A program made the translations under genes and the position numbers. DNA of 64,000 bases from Candidatus Proelusimicrobium tauri (GTDB lineage: Bacteria > Elusimicrobiota > Elusimicrobia > Elusimicrobiales > Elusimicrobiaceae), in NCBI GenBank assembly GCA_002311025.1, contig DBYY01000009.1, forward strand, positions 310,001 to 374,000, read 5' to 3'. This document shows, in pieces, positions 17,594 through 26,466 of the stretch; positions within the stretch are counted from its first letter, which is position 1; each line of letters starts with the position of its first letter. The notes beneath the pieces were generated by a model. The model did not search any database. It was not told the origin of the DNA and saw only the letters and a list, made by a program, of their open reading frames with translations.

Positions 17594-19317
17594 TAACATT
17601 AAAAGGTATACCGGCAAGTCCGGGTATAGCAATCGGACCTGCTTATATAGTCAGCAGTGAAGGCCCGAGTTTAGTAAAGAAGAAAATCCCCTCTACAAAC
17701 ATAGAGTGGGAAGTTCGTCGTTATCAAGAGGCCTTGCGCCTAACTTATGAAGATTTAACAAAAACCCAATCAAATGCACAGGAACTTTTCGGTAAAAACT
17801 TTGCCAAATTAATGGCTGCCCATAAACTTATTTTACAAGACCCTTTGCTCGTGCAAGGCGTTATAGATAAAATTAAAAAAGAACAAATCAATGCCGAATA
17901 CGCCTTATTTTTGGTCGTTCAGGAAGTTAATACAACATTTGAACAAATTAAAGATGAATTTTTTAGAGAAAGAAAATTTGATATTGCAGATGTTTCAAAA
18001 AGATTATACGACCATTTAACAAATAAACAAAGGAACACTTTTGCTTCAATAAAAGAACCTTCTGTTGTTATAGCACATAATTTATTCCCCTCTGATACTA
18101 TACATTTAAAAAGAAAAAGCGTTCTTGGTTTTGCTACCGATATCGGCGGAAAAACAAGCCACACTGCACTGCTTGCGCAAACTATGCAAATGCCGGCTAT
18201 TGTGGGTTTAAGCCAAGCAACCGCGCAAATAAAAAACGGTGACTTAATTATTATTGACGGGCAAGAAGGTATTTTAATAATAAATCCGACAACTGAACTT
18301 ATCAATACTTATACAAAAAGAAAAAATCAAATTGAAAAAGAAGAAAAATCTTTAAAAAATATCAGCGATTTACCTAATGAAACTTTAGACGGGCATAAAG
18401 TTAATCTTTATGTAAACTATGATCCAAGACGCGATTTTAAAGAACTTGATACTTTTAGGTCTGACGGACTAGGCCTTTTAAGAACAGAGTTTTTATATAT
18501 GGACCGCACTATTCCGCCTTCTTTTGAAGAACAGGTAAATATCTATAAAAAAGCCGCCTTGCGTTTTGATACAAGACCTTTTACTATCCGCCTTGCCGAT
18601 TTGGGCGGTGATAAAATTACGCAGTTCAGTCTTGCCCATCACGAAACGGAAGCAAACCCCTTTATGGGTTGCCGCGGAATAAGATTATTTTTGAAATATC
18701 CCGCTTTAATGAAAACTCAAATTCAAGCCATTATCAAAACGGCCTCTTTAGTGCCGGCAAAAGTCAAAATTATGGCCCCTATGATTTCTAATGCCCAAGA
18801 AGTTATAGAAGTTAAAAAAGTTTTTGAGCAAACTTTAAAAGAAATGCAGGCCGATAATATCTGCCCGCAAAATAAAATTGATTTCGGTATTATGGTAGAA
18901 GTGCCGAGCATCGCTTTAACGCTTGATAGCGTAATAAATAAAATTGATTTTGCTTCTATCGGCACTAATGACTTAATACAATATCTTATCGCCGTAGACA
19001 GAGGCAATCAGGAAGTAGCCGATCTTTATGACCCTTACCACCCCGCAGTTTTAAGAATGATAAGTTATATCATTCAAACCTGCCATAAAAAGAACGTTGA
19101 GGTAAGTGTCTGTGGGGAAATGGCTTCCGATCCGGAACTTATACCCTTTTTAGTGGGACTTGGTATTGATAGTTTATCTATTTCAACAAGAATGTTCCTA
19201 AGGATAAAAAATACTTTAAGAAACTTAAATTTTGAAGATTGTTCTAATTTAGCGCAAGCAGCTATACTTATGAGCAGTTCAGACGAGATACGCAAATTAA
19301 ATGAAAAACATTCGTAA
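17590..19317 (+). CDS. ptsI: PTS enzyme I
   Basis: A 575-residue, full-length enzyme I. The phosphohistidine is H191 in the canonical loop GGKTSHTA. FRTEF-like LRTEFLYMDR, GCRGIRL, GTNDLIQY and the VSVCGEMASD cysteine loop mark the PEP-binding barrel. It should phosphorylate the adjacent Ser46 HPr. It is the second enzyme I of the window; the one at 1-1592 has an altered phosphohistidine loop. Its 3' end overlaps lepA by 17 bases. Confidence 0.95.
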   Translation: MITLKGIPASPGIAIGPAYIVSSEGPSLVKKKIPSTNIEWEVRRYQEALRLTYEDLTKTQSNAQELFGKNFAKLMAAHKLILQDPLLVQGVIDKIKKEQINAEYALFLVVQEVNTTFEQIKDEFFRERKFDIADVSKRLYDHLTNKQRNTFASIKEPSVVIAHNLFPSDTIHLKRKSVLGFATDIGGKTSHTALLAQTMQMPAIVGLSQATAQIKNGDLIIIDGQEGILIINPTTELINTYTKRKNQIEKEEKSLKNISDLPNETLDGHKVNLYVNYDPRRDFKELDTFRSDGLGLLRTEFLYMDRTIPPSFEEQVNIYKKAALRFDTRPFTIRLADLGGDKITQFSLAHHETEANPFMGCRGIRLFLKYPALMKTQIQAIIKTASLVPAKVKIMAPMISNAQEVIEVKKVFEQTLKEMQADNICPQNKIDFGIMVEVPSIALTLDSVINKIDFASIGTNDLIQYLIAVDRGNQEVADLYDPYHPAVLRMISYIIQTCHKKNVEVSVCGEMASDPELIPFLVGLGIDSLSISTRMFLRIKNTLRNLNFEDCSNLAQAAILMSSSDEIRKLNEKHS

Positions 19318-21121
19318 TTTTTCCATCGTGGCCCATATTGACCACGGCAAGACAACCCTTTCAGATAGAATTTTAGAAGATACCGGCACTATTCCAAAGC
19401 GCAAAATGCACGCCCAACTTTTAGACGGTATGGACCTTGAAAGAGAGCGCGGTATCACAATTAAAGCAAAAGCGGTCCGCATAAAATATAAAGATTATAT
19501 TTTAAACTTAATTGACACTCCGGGACACGTAGATTTTTCCTATGAAGTCGCCAGAAGTTTGCGCGCCTGCGAAGGCGTTTTGCTGCTTGTTGATGCCTCG
19601 CAAGGCGTTGAAGCGCAAACCGTTGCCCATGCCCATTTAGCGCAAAGTCTTGGACTTAAAATCATACCCGTAATAAATAAAGTCGACCTTAACCAAAGCG
19701 ATGCCGATATCGCAGAAGAACAACTTTGGGAAGTTTTAAAGGACCCGATTTCCGCCCAAAGAGTAAGCGCGAAAACAGGACTCGGCATTGAAGATCTTTT
19801 GGAAAGAATTGTCCAAGATATTCCCGCACCCGAAGGCAAAAAAGAAGCCCCTGCCCGCGCGCTTGTTTTTGACTCTTTTTATGACCCGTTTAGAGGAGTT
19901 GTTTTATATGTGCGTATGGCTGACGGCATTTTAAAAGCCGGCCAAACTTTAAAACTAATGGCTTCAGGTTTTAGTTCTAAAATTGAAGAAGTCGGTTTTC
20001 TCACGCCTAAAGCACAAAAAAATAAACAAATTGAGGCAGGCGAAGTCGGCTATGTTGTAGCAGGAATTAAAGATATACACCAAGTGCAAGTGGGCGATAC
20101 TATTACCACTTTAGATAATCCCGCCGATACTCCGCTAAAGGGTTACAGCGAAACAAAACCCGTGGTTTTTGCAAGTATTTTCCCTGTTGAATCGACGGAA
20201 TATCCTTTACTTAGAACCGCGCTTGAAAAATTAAATTTATCCGATTCTTCTTTCAGTTATCAAAGCGAAACATCAAAAGCGCTCGGCTTTGGTTTTAGAC
20301 TTGGTTTTATGGGTCTTTTACATATTGAAATTGTTAAAGAAAGACTTGAAAGAGAGTTTAACTTATCACTAATTGCAACAAGCCCAAACGTTATTTATCA
20401 GGTAAAATTTACTCCGCGTAAAACGCATTCGCAGGAATTAAGCGCCCTTGCCGATGCCGGCAACGGTTATAAATGGATTGATAATCCTGCCAATTTCCCG
20501 CCTTACGGCGATATTATTGATATTAAAGAACCGACGATAAAAATTAAAATTGTCACGCCTATTGCTTATATGGACGGCGTTATGACACTTTTGAAAGAAA
20601 AGCGCGGCACTTTTATCAGTATGGAGCAACTTTCCAGCCAAAGGGTTGTTATAAATTATTATATGCCTATGGCGGAAATGGTTATAGATTTTTATAATAA
20701 ACTTAAATCTGTTTCAAAGGGTTATGCCTCTTTTGATTATGAAATTGACGAATACAGAAGTGCCGATGTTGTTTTAATGGAAATTTTAATACACGGCAGT
20801 CCTGTTGATGCTTTAAGCGTTATTACCCATAAAGACAGAGCCGTTTCGCGCGGACGTCTTTTATGCGAAAAGTTAAAAGAACTTATAGGCCGTCAGCAAT
20901 TTGAAGTGGCCGTTCAGGCGCGTGTTAACGGCAAAATTGTAGCGCGCGAAACTATTCCCGCTTACCGCAAAGATGTTATTGCCAAATGTTACGGCGGTGA
21001 TATCACCCGCAAGAGAAAACTTCTTGAAAAACAAAAAGAAGGTAAAAAGCGTATGAAGAGTATCGGTAATGTAAACATCCCGCAAGAGGCCTTTATCGCT
21101 ATGCTAAAAATTGAGGAATAA
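19301..21121 (+). CDS. lepA: elongation factor 4 (LepA) GTPase
   Basis: A 606-residue ribosome-associated GTPase that binds stalled or early elongating ribosomes. AHIDHGKTTLSDR is the P-loop, DTPGHVDF is G3 and NKVDL is G4. Domains II-V follow, and the LepA-specific C-terminal domain includes GGDITRKRKLLEKQKEGKK. It overlaps ptsI by 17 bases, so it is probably translated from the PTS operon transcript. The order hpf...lepA puts two ribosome-acting proteins at the ends of this operon. Confidence 0.97.
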   Translation: MKNIRNFSIVAHIDHGKTTLSDRILEDTGTIPKRKMHAQLLDGMDLERERGITIKAKAVRIKYKDYILNLIDTPGHVDFSYEVARSLRACEGVLLLVDASQGVEAQTVAHAHLAQSLGLKIIPVINKVDLNQSDADIAEEQLWEVLKDPISAQRVSAKTGLGIEDLLERIVQDIPAPEGKKEAPARALVFDSFYDPFRGVVLYVRMADGILKAGQTLKLMASGFSSKIEEVGFLTPKAQKNKQIEAGEVGYVVAGIKDIHQVQVGDTITTLDNPADTPLKGYSETKPVVFASIFPVESTEYPLLRTALEKLNLSDSSFSYQSETSKALGFGFRLGFMGLLHIEIVKERLEREFNLSLIATSPNVIYQVKFTPRKTHSQELSALADAGNGYKWIDNPANFPPYGDIIDIKEPTIKIKIVTPIAYMDGVMTLLKEKRGTFISMEQLSSQRVVINYYMPMAEMVIDFYNKLKSVSKGYASFDYEIDEYRSADVVLMEILIHGSPVDALSVITHKDRAVSRGRLLCEKLKELIGRQQFEVAVQARVNGKIVARETIPAYRKDVIAKCYGGDITRKRKLLEKQKEGKKRMKSIGNVNIPQEAFIAMLKIEE

Positions 21122-21125
21122 TTCT

Positions 21126-21335
21126 ATGAGTGAAGATATAAAAAGCACACAAACGGTAAGTATAAAAGGTGAAAAATTAGAAGATTTGCTTGATTTCATC
21201 AAAGGAAACGAAACCATGAAAATCTTAACAAAAGACTTAAAGCCCGAAGGCGTTTTTGTCAACAGAAAAAACAATAAGATTGAAATTACTATTGTTATGA
21301 GTGAAAGTGGTTTAGTAAAAAAAGAAAATAAGTAA
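21126..21335 (+). CDS. small hypothetical protein
   Basis: A 69-residue, highly charged soluble protein that I do not recognise. The chosen ATG at 21126 is 5 bases after the lepA stop and has GAGGAATA upstream inside lepA; an in-frame ATG at 21111 overlaps lepA more and lacks an RBS. No signal peptide or membrane segment. It is last in the PTS/lepA operon and converges with the gene at 21353. Confidence 0.55.
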   Translation: MSEDIKSTQTVSIKGEKLEDLLDFIKGNETMKILTKDLKPEGVFVNRKNNKIEITIVMSESGLVKKENK

Positions 21336-21352
21336 ATCTTTTGCAAAAATAT

Positions 21353-21550
21353 TTATCTGCGAACTCTTTGTTTATTGGTAAATGCCATAATTAAGCAAAC
21401 AAACCAAACAAGTATAGTCCAACCTAAAAATAAATTAAGCAAAAATATAAGCCAAAAACAACGTCTATTCTTATTATAAACAATAACTGACGGTAAAAAA
21501 TATATTAAAAGGGCTATAATAGTTACCGTAATAAGAAAAACTTTTATCAT
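21353..21550 (-). CDS. small membrane protein resembling the superinfection-immunity (Imm) family
   Basis: 65 residues with two hydrophobic helices (about 4-25 and 32-56). The second contains FLLNLFLGWTILVW, which matches the pattern I know from the superinfection immunity family named after phage T4 Imm, widespread in chromosomes. In phage, Imm blocks DNA entry; chromosomal members have no settled function. It lies 22 bases after dnaJ with RBS GGGAGAA, so it is probably the fifth gene of the heat-shock operon. Confidence 0.6.
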   Translation of the reverse strand: MIKVFLITVTIIALLIYFLPSVIVYNKNRRCFWLIFLLNLFLGWTILVWFVCLIMAFTNKQRVRR

Positions 21551-21572
21551 AAATATATTCTCCCTATTTTAC

Positions 21573-22682
21573 TTAAAATATTTTCTCAAAGAAAGAAGGT
21601 TCTTCTTCTAAAGTTTTAGCAAATTCTTCCAAAGCGGCTTTCTGTTTTTTGCTTAATTTCTTTGGAACATTGATATTTAAAACCACTTTTAAACTACCTT
21701 TTTTGCCTTCTTTACCAAGAACAGGCATACCCTGTTTTTCCAAAACAACTTGGCTGCCATGCGTTGAACCGGAAGGAATAACCAAAGTAACTTCTTCCTG
21801 TTTTAAGTTTTTAATTTTTATTCTATCGCCGAAAACCGCTTGTGGGAAAGTGATAGTTTTTTCAATAATTAAATCGTCGCCGTCTCTTTGGAAAACTTTA
21901 TTTCTTTTGACGTTAATTTCCACATATAAATCGCCATATCCGCCGTCGTTTGTACCGATATCGCCACCGTTGTTTACGCGCAGTAAAACACCGTCTTTAA
22001 CGCCTTTTGGTATTTTGACGGTAATTGTATTTTTATGTTTTTGGCGACCTGTTCCGTTACAGGCCTTACAAGGTTTTTCTAAAATAGAACCTTGACCGCC
22101 GCAATCGGGGCAGGCTTGGCGCATTGAAAAGAAACCTTGACTAAACTGAACTACGCCCGAACCTTTACAGGTGGGACAAGTTTTGCGGCCACTGCCCTCT
22201 TGGGCGCCGCTACCGTGGCAAATATCGCAAGTGTCTATTCTTTCATAAGAAATTTCCTGTTCTACACCATCATAGGCCTCTTCCAAAGAAACGGAAACTT
22301 CCTGCTTAATATCATTACCTCTTTGAGCATGGGGGCGTCTTCTTGCACCGCCGCCGAAACTGCCGCCGAATAAATCGCTGAAAACGGAACTGAAAACATC
22401 TTCAAATCCGCCAAAACCGCCGGCGTGGAAACCACCTGCACCCATATTTACCCCCTCTGCTCCATAGGTATCATACATTTGTCTTTTTTGGGGGTCACTT
22501 AAAACTTCGTAAGCCTCATTTATTTGCTTAAATTTTTCTTCGGCTTCCGCATTACCGGGGTTTCTGTCGGGGTGATACTTCATTGCAAGTTTGCGGTATG
22601 CGCTTTTTAACTCACTTTCGCTTGCGCCTCTTTGAACGCCGAGCGTGCTGTAATAATCTTCTTTCTTTGCCATTTTTGCCAC
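21573..22682 (-). CDS. dnaJ: chaperone DnaJ
   Basis: A 369-residue type I J-protein that stimulates DnaK ATPase and delivers substrates. J domain at about 6-72 with YHPDRNPG (HPD), Gly/Phe-rich linker at about 78-115, four CxxCxGxG zinc-finger repeats (CDICHGSG, CPTCKGSG, CPDCGGQG, CKACNGTG), and the C-terminal substrate-binding domains. It is downstream of dnaK, separated by 58 bases that hold a strong hairpin. Confidence 0.97.
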   Translation of the reverse strand: MAKMAKKEDYYSTLGVQRGASESELKSAYRKLAMKYHPDRNPGNAEAEEKFKQINEAYEVLSDPQKRQMYDTYGAEGVNMGAGGFHAGGFGGFEDVFSSVFSDLFGGSFGGGARRRPHAQRGNDIKQEVSVSLEEAYDGVEQEISYERIDTCDICHGSGAQEGSGRKTCPTCKGSGVVQFSQGFFSMRQACPDCGGQGSILEKPCKACNGTGRQKHKNTITVKIPKGVKDGVLLRVNNGGDIGTNDGGYGDLYVEINVKRNKVFQRDGDDLIIEKTITFPQAVFGDRIKIKNLKQEEVTLVIPSGSTHGSQVVLEKQGMPVLGKEGKKGSLKVVLNINVPKKLSKKQKAALEEFAKTLEEEPSFFEKIF

Positions 22683-22696
22683 TCTTTAAAACAAGC

Positions 22697-22726
22697 AAGT
22701 GCCGTGTCTTTTTGAACACGGCACTT
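22697..22726 (-). other. hairpin between dnaK and dnaJ
   Basis: An 11-bp perfect stem (AAGTGCCGTGT / ACACGGCACTT) with an 8-base loop. On the minus strand it is followed by GCTTGTTTTAAAG, not a proper U-run, so it may be a weak terminator or a 3'-end stabiliser that sets dnaK above dnaJ. Confidence 0.6.
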
Positions 22727-22740
22727 TGCTAAATTACATC

Positions 22741-24612
22741 TTATTTATTGTCAACGACTTCTGCTTCAACTACATCGTCTTTTTTAGGGGTTTCTTGTGC
22801 TGTCGCACCGGCTTGAGCATTTGTTGCTTGCGCGCCTGCTTGGGCGGCTTGTGCTTTTGCCTGAGATTCTTTATAAATAATCTCACCTAATTTTTGACTT
22901 GCCATTAAAGCATTATCTTTGGCTGTTTTGATTCTTTGTGTATCGTCAGATTTAATTGCCTCTTTAAGTTCGCTTAAAGCCTGATCAATTTTAAGTCTTT
23001 CATCTTGAGGGACTTTATCACCGTGTTCTCTAAGGGCTTTTTCTGTTTGATACAAGACGGAGTCTGCTTCGTTTTTGGCTTCAATTCTTTCTTTAGTCTT
23101 TTTATCTTCTTCGGCGAATTGTTCGGCCTGTTTAACGAAGTTATTGACTTCGGCTTCGCTAAGTTTGTTAGGTGCGCTGATTGTGATATGTTGTTCTTTT
23201 TGTGTGCCTAAATCTTTAGCGGAAACTTTTAAAATACCGTTTGCGTCAATATCAAAGGTAACTTCAATTTGAGGAACGCCGCGCGGTGCAGGCGGAATAC
23301 CGTCAAGGTCAAATTTTCCGAGTGGCACATTGTCTTTTGCCATAGGTCTTTCGCCCTGTAAGACATTGACGGTTACAGCAGGTTGATTATCTGCCGCGGT
23401 GGAGAAAACTTGAGTTTTCTTTGTAGGAATAGTTGTGTTTCTTTCAATAAGTTTTGTAAACACACCGCCTAAAGTTTCAAGACCGAGTGAAAGCGGAGTA
23501 ACATCTAGCAAAAGAATATCTTTTACATCGCCTGTTAAAACACCGGCTTGAATTGCGGCACCGTCTGCCACACATTCCATCGGGTCAACGCCGCGTTCAA
23601 TTTTCTTGCCGACATGTTTTTCAACATATTCTTGAACGATAGGCATACGGGTAGGACCGCCGACCATAATGATTTTATCAATGTTAGACATTGATAAACC
23701 GCTATCGGTAACGGCTCTGTCAATAGAAGCGCCGCATCTTTCAACTGTGGGGCGGACAAGACTTTCAAGTTTTGCTCTTGATAAAGTCATTTGTAAGTGT
23801 TTAGGACCGTTTTGGTCTGCTGTGATAAACGGCAAATTGATTTCTGTTTCCATTGTGGTGGAAAGTTCAATTTTTGCTTTTTCGGCACCGTCTTTAAGAC
23901 GCATCATTGCCTGTTTATCTTTTGATAAATCTATACCGTTTTCTTTTCTAAATTCACTAACGACCCAATCAATAATGGCATTATCCATATCGGTTCCGCC
24001 AAGTTTGGTGTCTCCGGAAGTTGCAAGAACGCTGAAAGTGCCTTCTGCGCCCATTTCCATAATGGTAACATCCAAGGTGCCGCCACCAAGGTCAAAGACC
24101 AAAACTTTTTGTTCTTTACCGAGTTTATCAATACCGAAGGCAAGGGCTGCTGCCGTCGGTTCGTTAACTAAGCGAACAACTTCAAGACCGGCAATTTTAC
24201 CTGCGTCTTTTGTTGCTTGGCGTTGGTTATCGTTAAAGTAAGCAGGAACGGTGATAACTGCTTTTTCTACTGTTGTGCCTAAAAATGCTTCGGCATCTTT
24301 TTTAACTTTCTGCAAAACGAAAGCGGAAAGTTGTTGAGGCGTAAATTCATTACCACGCAAATTAAATTTAAAGTTTTCGCCCATTCTGCGTTTAAAAGCG
24401 GTTGCGGTTCCTTCCGGATTTAAAACGGCTTGTTTTCTTGCCGGTTCACCGACGAGTCTTTGACCGTCTTTTGTAAAAGCAACATAAGACGGAAATGCCT
24501 TACCGCCGATAGAATTGCCTTCGGCTGAAGGTATAATGGTCGGCTTGCCGCCTTCCATAACCGCTGCTGCGGTGTTAGATGTTCCTAAATCAATACCAAT
24601 AATTTTAGACAT
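22741..24612 (-). CDS. dnaK: chaperone DnaK (Hsp70)
   Basis: A 623-residue Hsp70. The ATPase domain starts GIDLGTSNTAAAV and contains VFDLGGGTLDV and IIMVGGPTRMP. The substrate domain has LLDVTPLSLG and GVPQIEVTFDIDANGIL. The lid and an Ala/Gln-rich linker follow, and the C-terminus ends EVVDNK, near the usual EEVDK motif. It starts one base after grpE in the hrcA operon. Confidence 0.98.
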   Translation of the reverse strand: MSKIIGIDLGTSNTAAAVMEGGKPTIIPSAEGNSIGGKAFPSYVAFTKDGQRLVGEPARKQAVLNPEGTATAFKRRMGENFKFNLRGNEFTPQQLSAFVLQKVKKDAEAFLGTTVEKAVITVPAYFNDNQRQATKDAGKIAGLEVVRLVNEPTAAALAFGIDKLGKEQKVLVFDLGGGTLDVTIMEMGAEGTFSVLATSGDTKLGGTDMDNAIIDWVVSEFRKENGIDLSKDKQAMMRLKDGAEKAKIELSTTMETEINLPFITADQNGPKHLQMTLSRAKLESLVRPTVERCGASIDRAVTDSGLSMSNIDKIIMVGGPTRMPIVQEYVEKHVGKKIERGVDPMECVADGAAIQAGVLTGDVKDILLLDVTPLSLGLETLGGVFTKLIERNTTIPTKKTQVFSTAADNQPAVTVNVLQGERPMAKDNVPLGKFDLDGIPPAPRGVPQIEVTFDIDANGILKVSAKDLGTQKEQHITISAPNKLSEAEVNNFVKQAEQFAEEDKKTKERIEAKNEADSVLYQTEKALREHGDKVPQDERLKIDQALSELKEAIKSDDTQRIKTAKDNALMASQKLGEIIYKESQAKAQAAQAGAQATNAQAGATAQETPKKDDVVEAEVVDNK

Positions 24613-24613
24613 A

Positions 24614-25207
24614 TTATTTATCTCCTTCTGTTTTATTTTGTTTTATATCTTTTTTTACTTCCTTAGAGTTTTCCTCCGGCGCCTTACCGACAATAACCTG
24701 TGCCGGGCGGATAACCCTATCGCCCATTTTTACCCCGCTTGAAATCTCTTCAAGCACAAGGCCGTCGTCTTTAGGTGCGCAAGGAACCGTTGTAATAACT
24801 TCTTGTGTCATAGCGTCATAAGGTTTACCTTTTGCAGTAATAATCTGCACTCCCTGTGCCTTAAAGACTTTTGCAAATTCCTCAAAAATCATCTTGAGTC
24901 CTTGCTTGATATTTTTTACATCCGCGTTTTCACTTTCAACCTGCTTTTTTGCTTTTAGCAAAACATCATACAAGGAAAGAAAACTGAGTAAAACTTCCGT
25001 TTTGCCAAAGTTAATAAGTTCGGCTTTTTCTTTTTCAACGCGTTTTCTGTAATTTTCAAAATCGGCCTGAAGGCGGACAAGTTGCTCAAAATACAAAGTT
25101 GCCTTATCTTTTTCTTCTGTCGGCTGATTTTGTTCTTGGTCGCAAAGTTCTTCCTGAAGTTCTTGTTCTTCGTGAAGAGCGGACTCTTTTTTATTATGCT
25201 TACTCAT
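24614..25207 (-). CDS. grpE: nucleotide exchange factor GrpE
   Basis: A 197-residue GrpE that releases ADP from DnaK. A charged N-terminal tail leads into the long coiled-coil with RLQADFENYRKRVEKEK (family signature), then the C-terminal beta domain with VLEEISSGVKMGDRVIRPAQV. It sits between hrcA (2-base gap) and dnaK (1-base gap). Confidence 0.95.
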   Translation of the reverse strand: MSKHNKKESALHEEQELQEELCDQEQNQPTEEKDKATLYFEQLVRLQADFENYRKRVEKEKAELINFGKTEVLLSFLSLYDVLLKAKKQVESENADVKNIKQGLKMIFEEFAKVFKAQGVQIITAKGKPYDAMTQEVITTVPCAPKDDGLVLEEISSGVKMGDRVIRPAQVIVGKAPEENSKEVKKDIKQNKTEGDK

Positions 25208-25209
25208 AA

Positions 25210-26304
25210 TTATTCCTTTTTATCTTCCAAAGATGCCTGCCAATTTTCAATTGTCATACCAAGCATATCCCCGATAAAATTAACCAGTGACATCATCCTC
25301 GTATATTCCATATGTTTCGGACCGACTATACCAAGCAGTCCGACCGTTCTTTCCCCCACTTTATAAGAGGAAGTTATTATGCTAAGGTTTTTAAGTTCGC
25401 TCAATTCATTTTCCGAGCCGATACTTACACTAACCTTTTTGTCTTTATCATTTTGCAGTTCTTGCATCTTTTCGCCAAGTAAACCTGCAAATCTATCGCG
25501 TTCTTCTATAACGCGCATCATTTTGCTTAACTCATCATATTCATCGGAGGATACATTATCAAGTAGCGAACTCATACCTTCTATATATAGTTGCTCACTG
25601 TAATTTTGAGCCGTAACCATATCTTTTAAGATTTTGCAGGCAAGTTCGCAAAAACCGTCCTCATCGGTATTGCCGTGGCGCAGGTTTTCCCATAAAACAC
25701 GCTGTGCATTACGCAAAGTTAAGCCTGATATTTGTTCATTTATATAGGCGTTCAACATTAAAAGTTTGGTGGGCATTACTATTCTATTAACCCTAACCGG
25801 CCAATGTTTGACAACGCCTTCTCCCGTCACTAAAACCGCTAATATATTGCAAGGACCGAGCGGCAAGAAATCTAGTCTTTGCACGACACTGTCCTGCACA
25901 TTACTTGTAAAAACAAAGCCCGCACTATGCGTCATGGCTGATAGCATGCGGCATGTGTGCACGAGAACACGGTTAATCTCTTCATTATTTTGAGCGTATT
26001 CTTGTTCTATTCTTTGACGCTCTTTTAAGGCAATCTTTTGTATTTTGGATAAATAATCCACATAATACCTATAAGCCTTATCTGTGGGGATTCTTCCCCC
26101 CGAAGAATGCACTTGATGAAGGTACCCTTCATCCTCAAGTTTCTTCATCGTGTTTCTAATCGTTGCACTGGAAACACCCGGCAACCCTTTTTGGGCAACA
26201 AGTTCTGAGCCGACCGGCTTGCGGGTTTGTACATATTCTTGTATAATCATACGAAGAATTTTTTCTTCCCTTTCTTTTGCTATTTCCGGTTTTAATATTC
26301 TCAT
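25210..26304 (-). CDS. hrcA: heat-inducible transcription repressor HrcA
   Basis: A 364-residue HrcA, the repressor that binds CIRCE and is kept active by GroEL. The N-terminal winged helix includes GLPGVSSATIRNTMKKLE and GYLHQVHSSGGRIPTDKAYR; a GAF-like middle domain and C-terminal helices follow. It is the first gene of hrcA-grpE-dnaK-dnaJ and carries a CIRCE-like operator directly upstream, so it should repress its own operon. Confidence 0.95.
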   Translation of the reverse strand: MRILKPEIAKEREEKILRMIIQEYVQTRKPVGSELVAQKGLPGVSSATIRNTMKKLEDEGYLHQVHSSGGRIPTDKAYRYYVDYLSKIQKIALKERQRIEQEYAQNNEEINRVLVHTCRMLSAMTHSAGFVFTSNVQDSVVQRLDFLPLGPCNILAVLVTGEGVVKHWPVRVNRIVMPTKLLMLNAYINEQISGLTLRNAQRVLWENLRHGNTDEDGFCELACKILKDMVTAQNYSEQLYIEGMSSLLDNVSSDEYDELSKMMRVIEERDRFAGLLGEKMQELQNDKDKKVSVSIGSENELSELKNLSIITSSYKVGERTVGLLGIVGPKHMEYTRMMSLVNFIGDMLGMTIENWQASLEDKKE

Positions 26305-26335
26305 ATTTTTTACCTAGTGTTCCTGTTTTTATTTT

Positions 26336-26362
26336 TTAGCAGTCTTTAGAACTGACTGCTAA
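26336..26362 (-). promoter_or_regulatory. CIRCE-type HrcA operator
   Basis: A perfect 9-9-9 inverted repeat, TTAGCAGTC-N9-GACTGCTAA. The textbook element is TTAGCACTC-N9-GAGTGCTAA, so one base per arm differs symmetrically. It begins one base downstream of the -10 box of the hrcA promoter, where a bound repressor would block initiation. Confidence 0.88.
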
Positions 26363-26363
26363 T

Positions 26364-26392
26364 ATTGTAAAATATTTTTTCAAAATTGTCAA
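26364..26392 (-). promoter_or_regulatory. hrcA operon promoter
   Basis: On the minus strand TTGACA, a 17-base spacer and TACAAT: consensus -35, 5/6 -10, ideal spacing. The operator follows at once. Confidence 0.85.
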
Positions 26393-26451
26393 TCTCTAGT
26401 TTAGTCTGCTAAAAATAAAATTTGTAAATTATAGAGTGCATCGCCTTTTTT

Positions 26452-26460
26452 TGCTAGAAT
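26452..26460 (+). promoter_or_regulatory. extended -10 promoter, predicted leaderless
   Basis: TGCTAGAAT followed by 6 bases and the ATG at 26467; no RBS. Confidence 0.55.
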
Positions 26461-26466
26461 AGAGTT

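Noticed and set aside
23669..24241. 190-codon plus-strand ORF
   Set aside because: Antisense to the DnaK ATPase domain, with no RBS; a frame shadow of a highly conserved gene.
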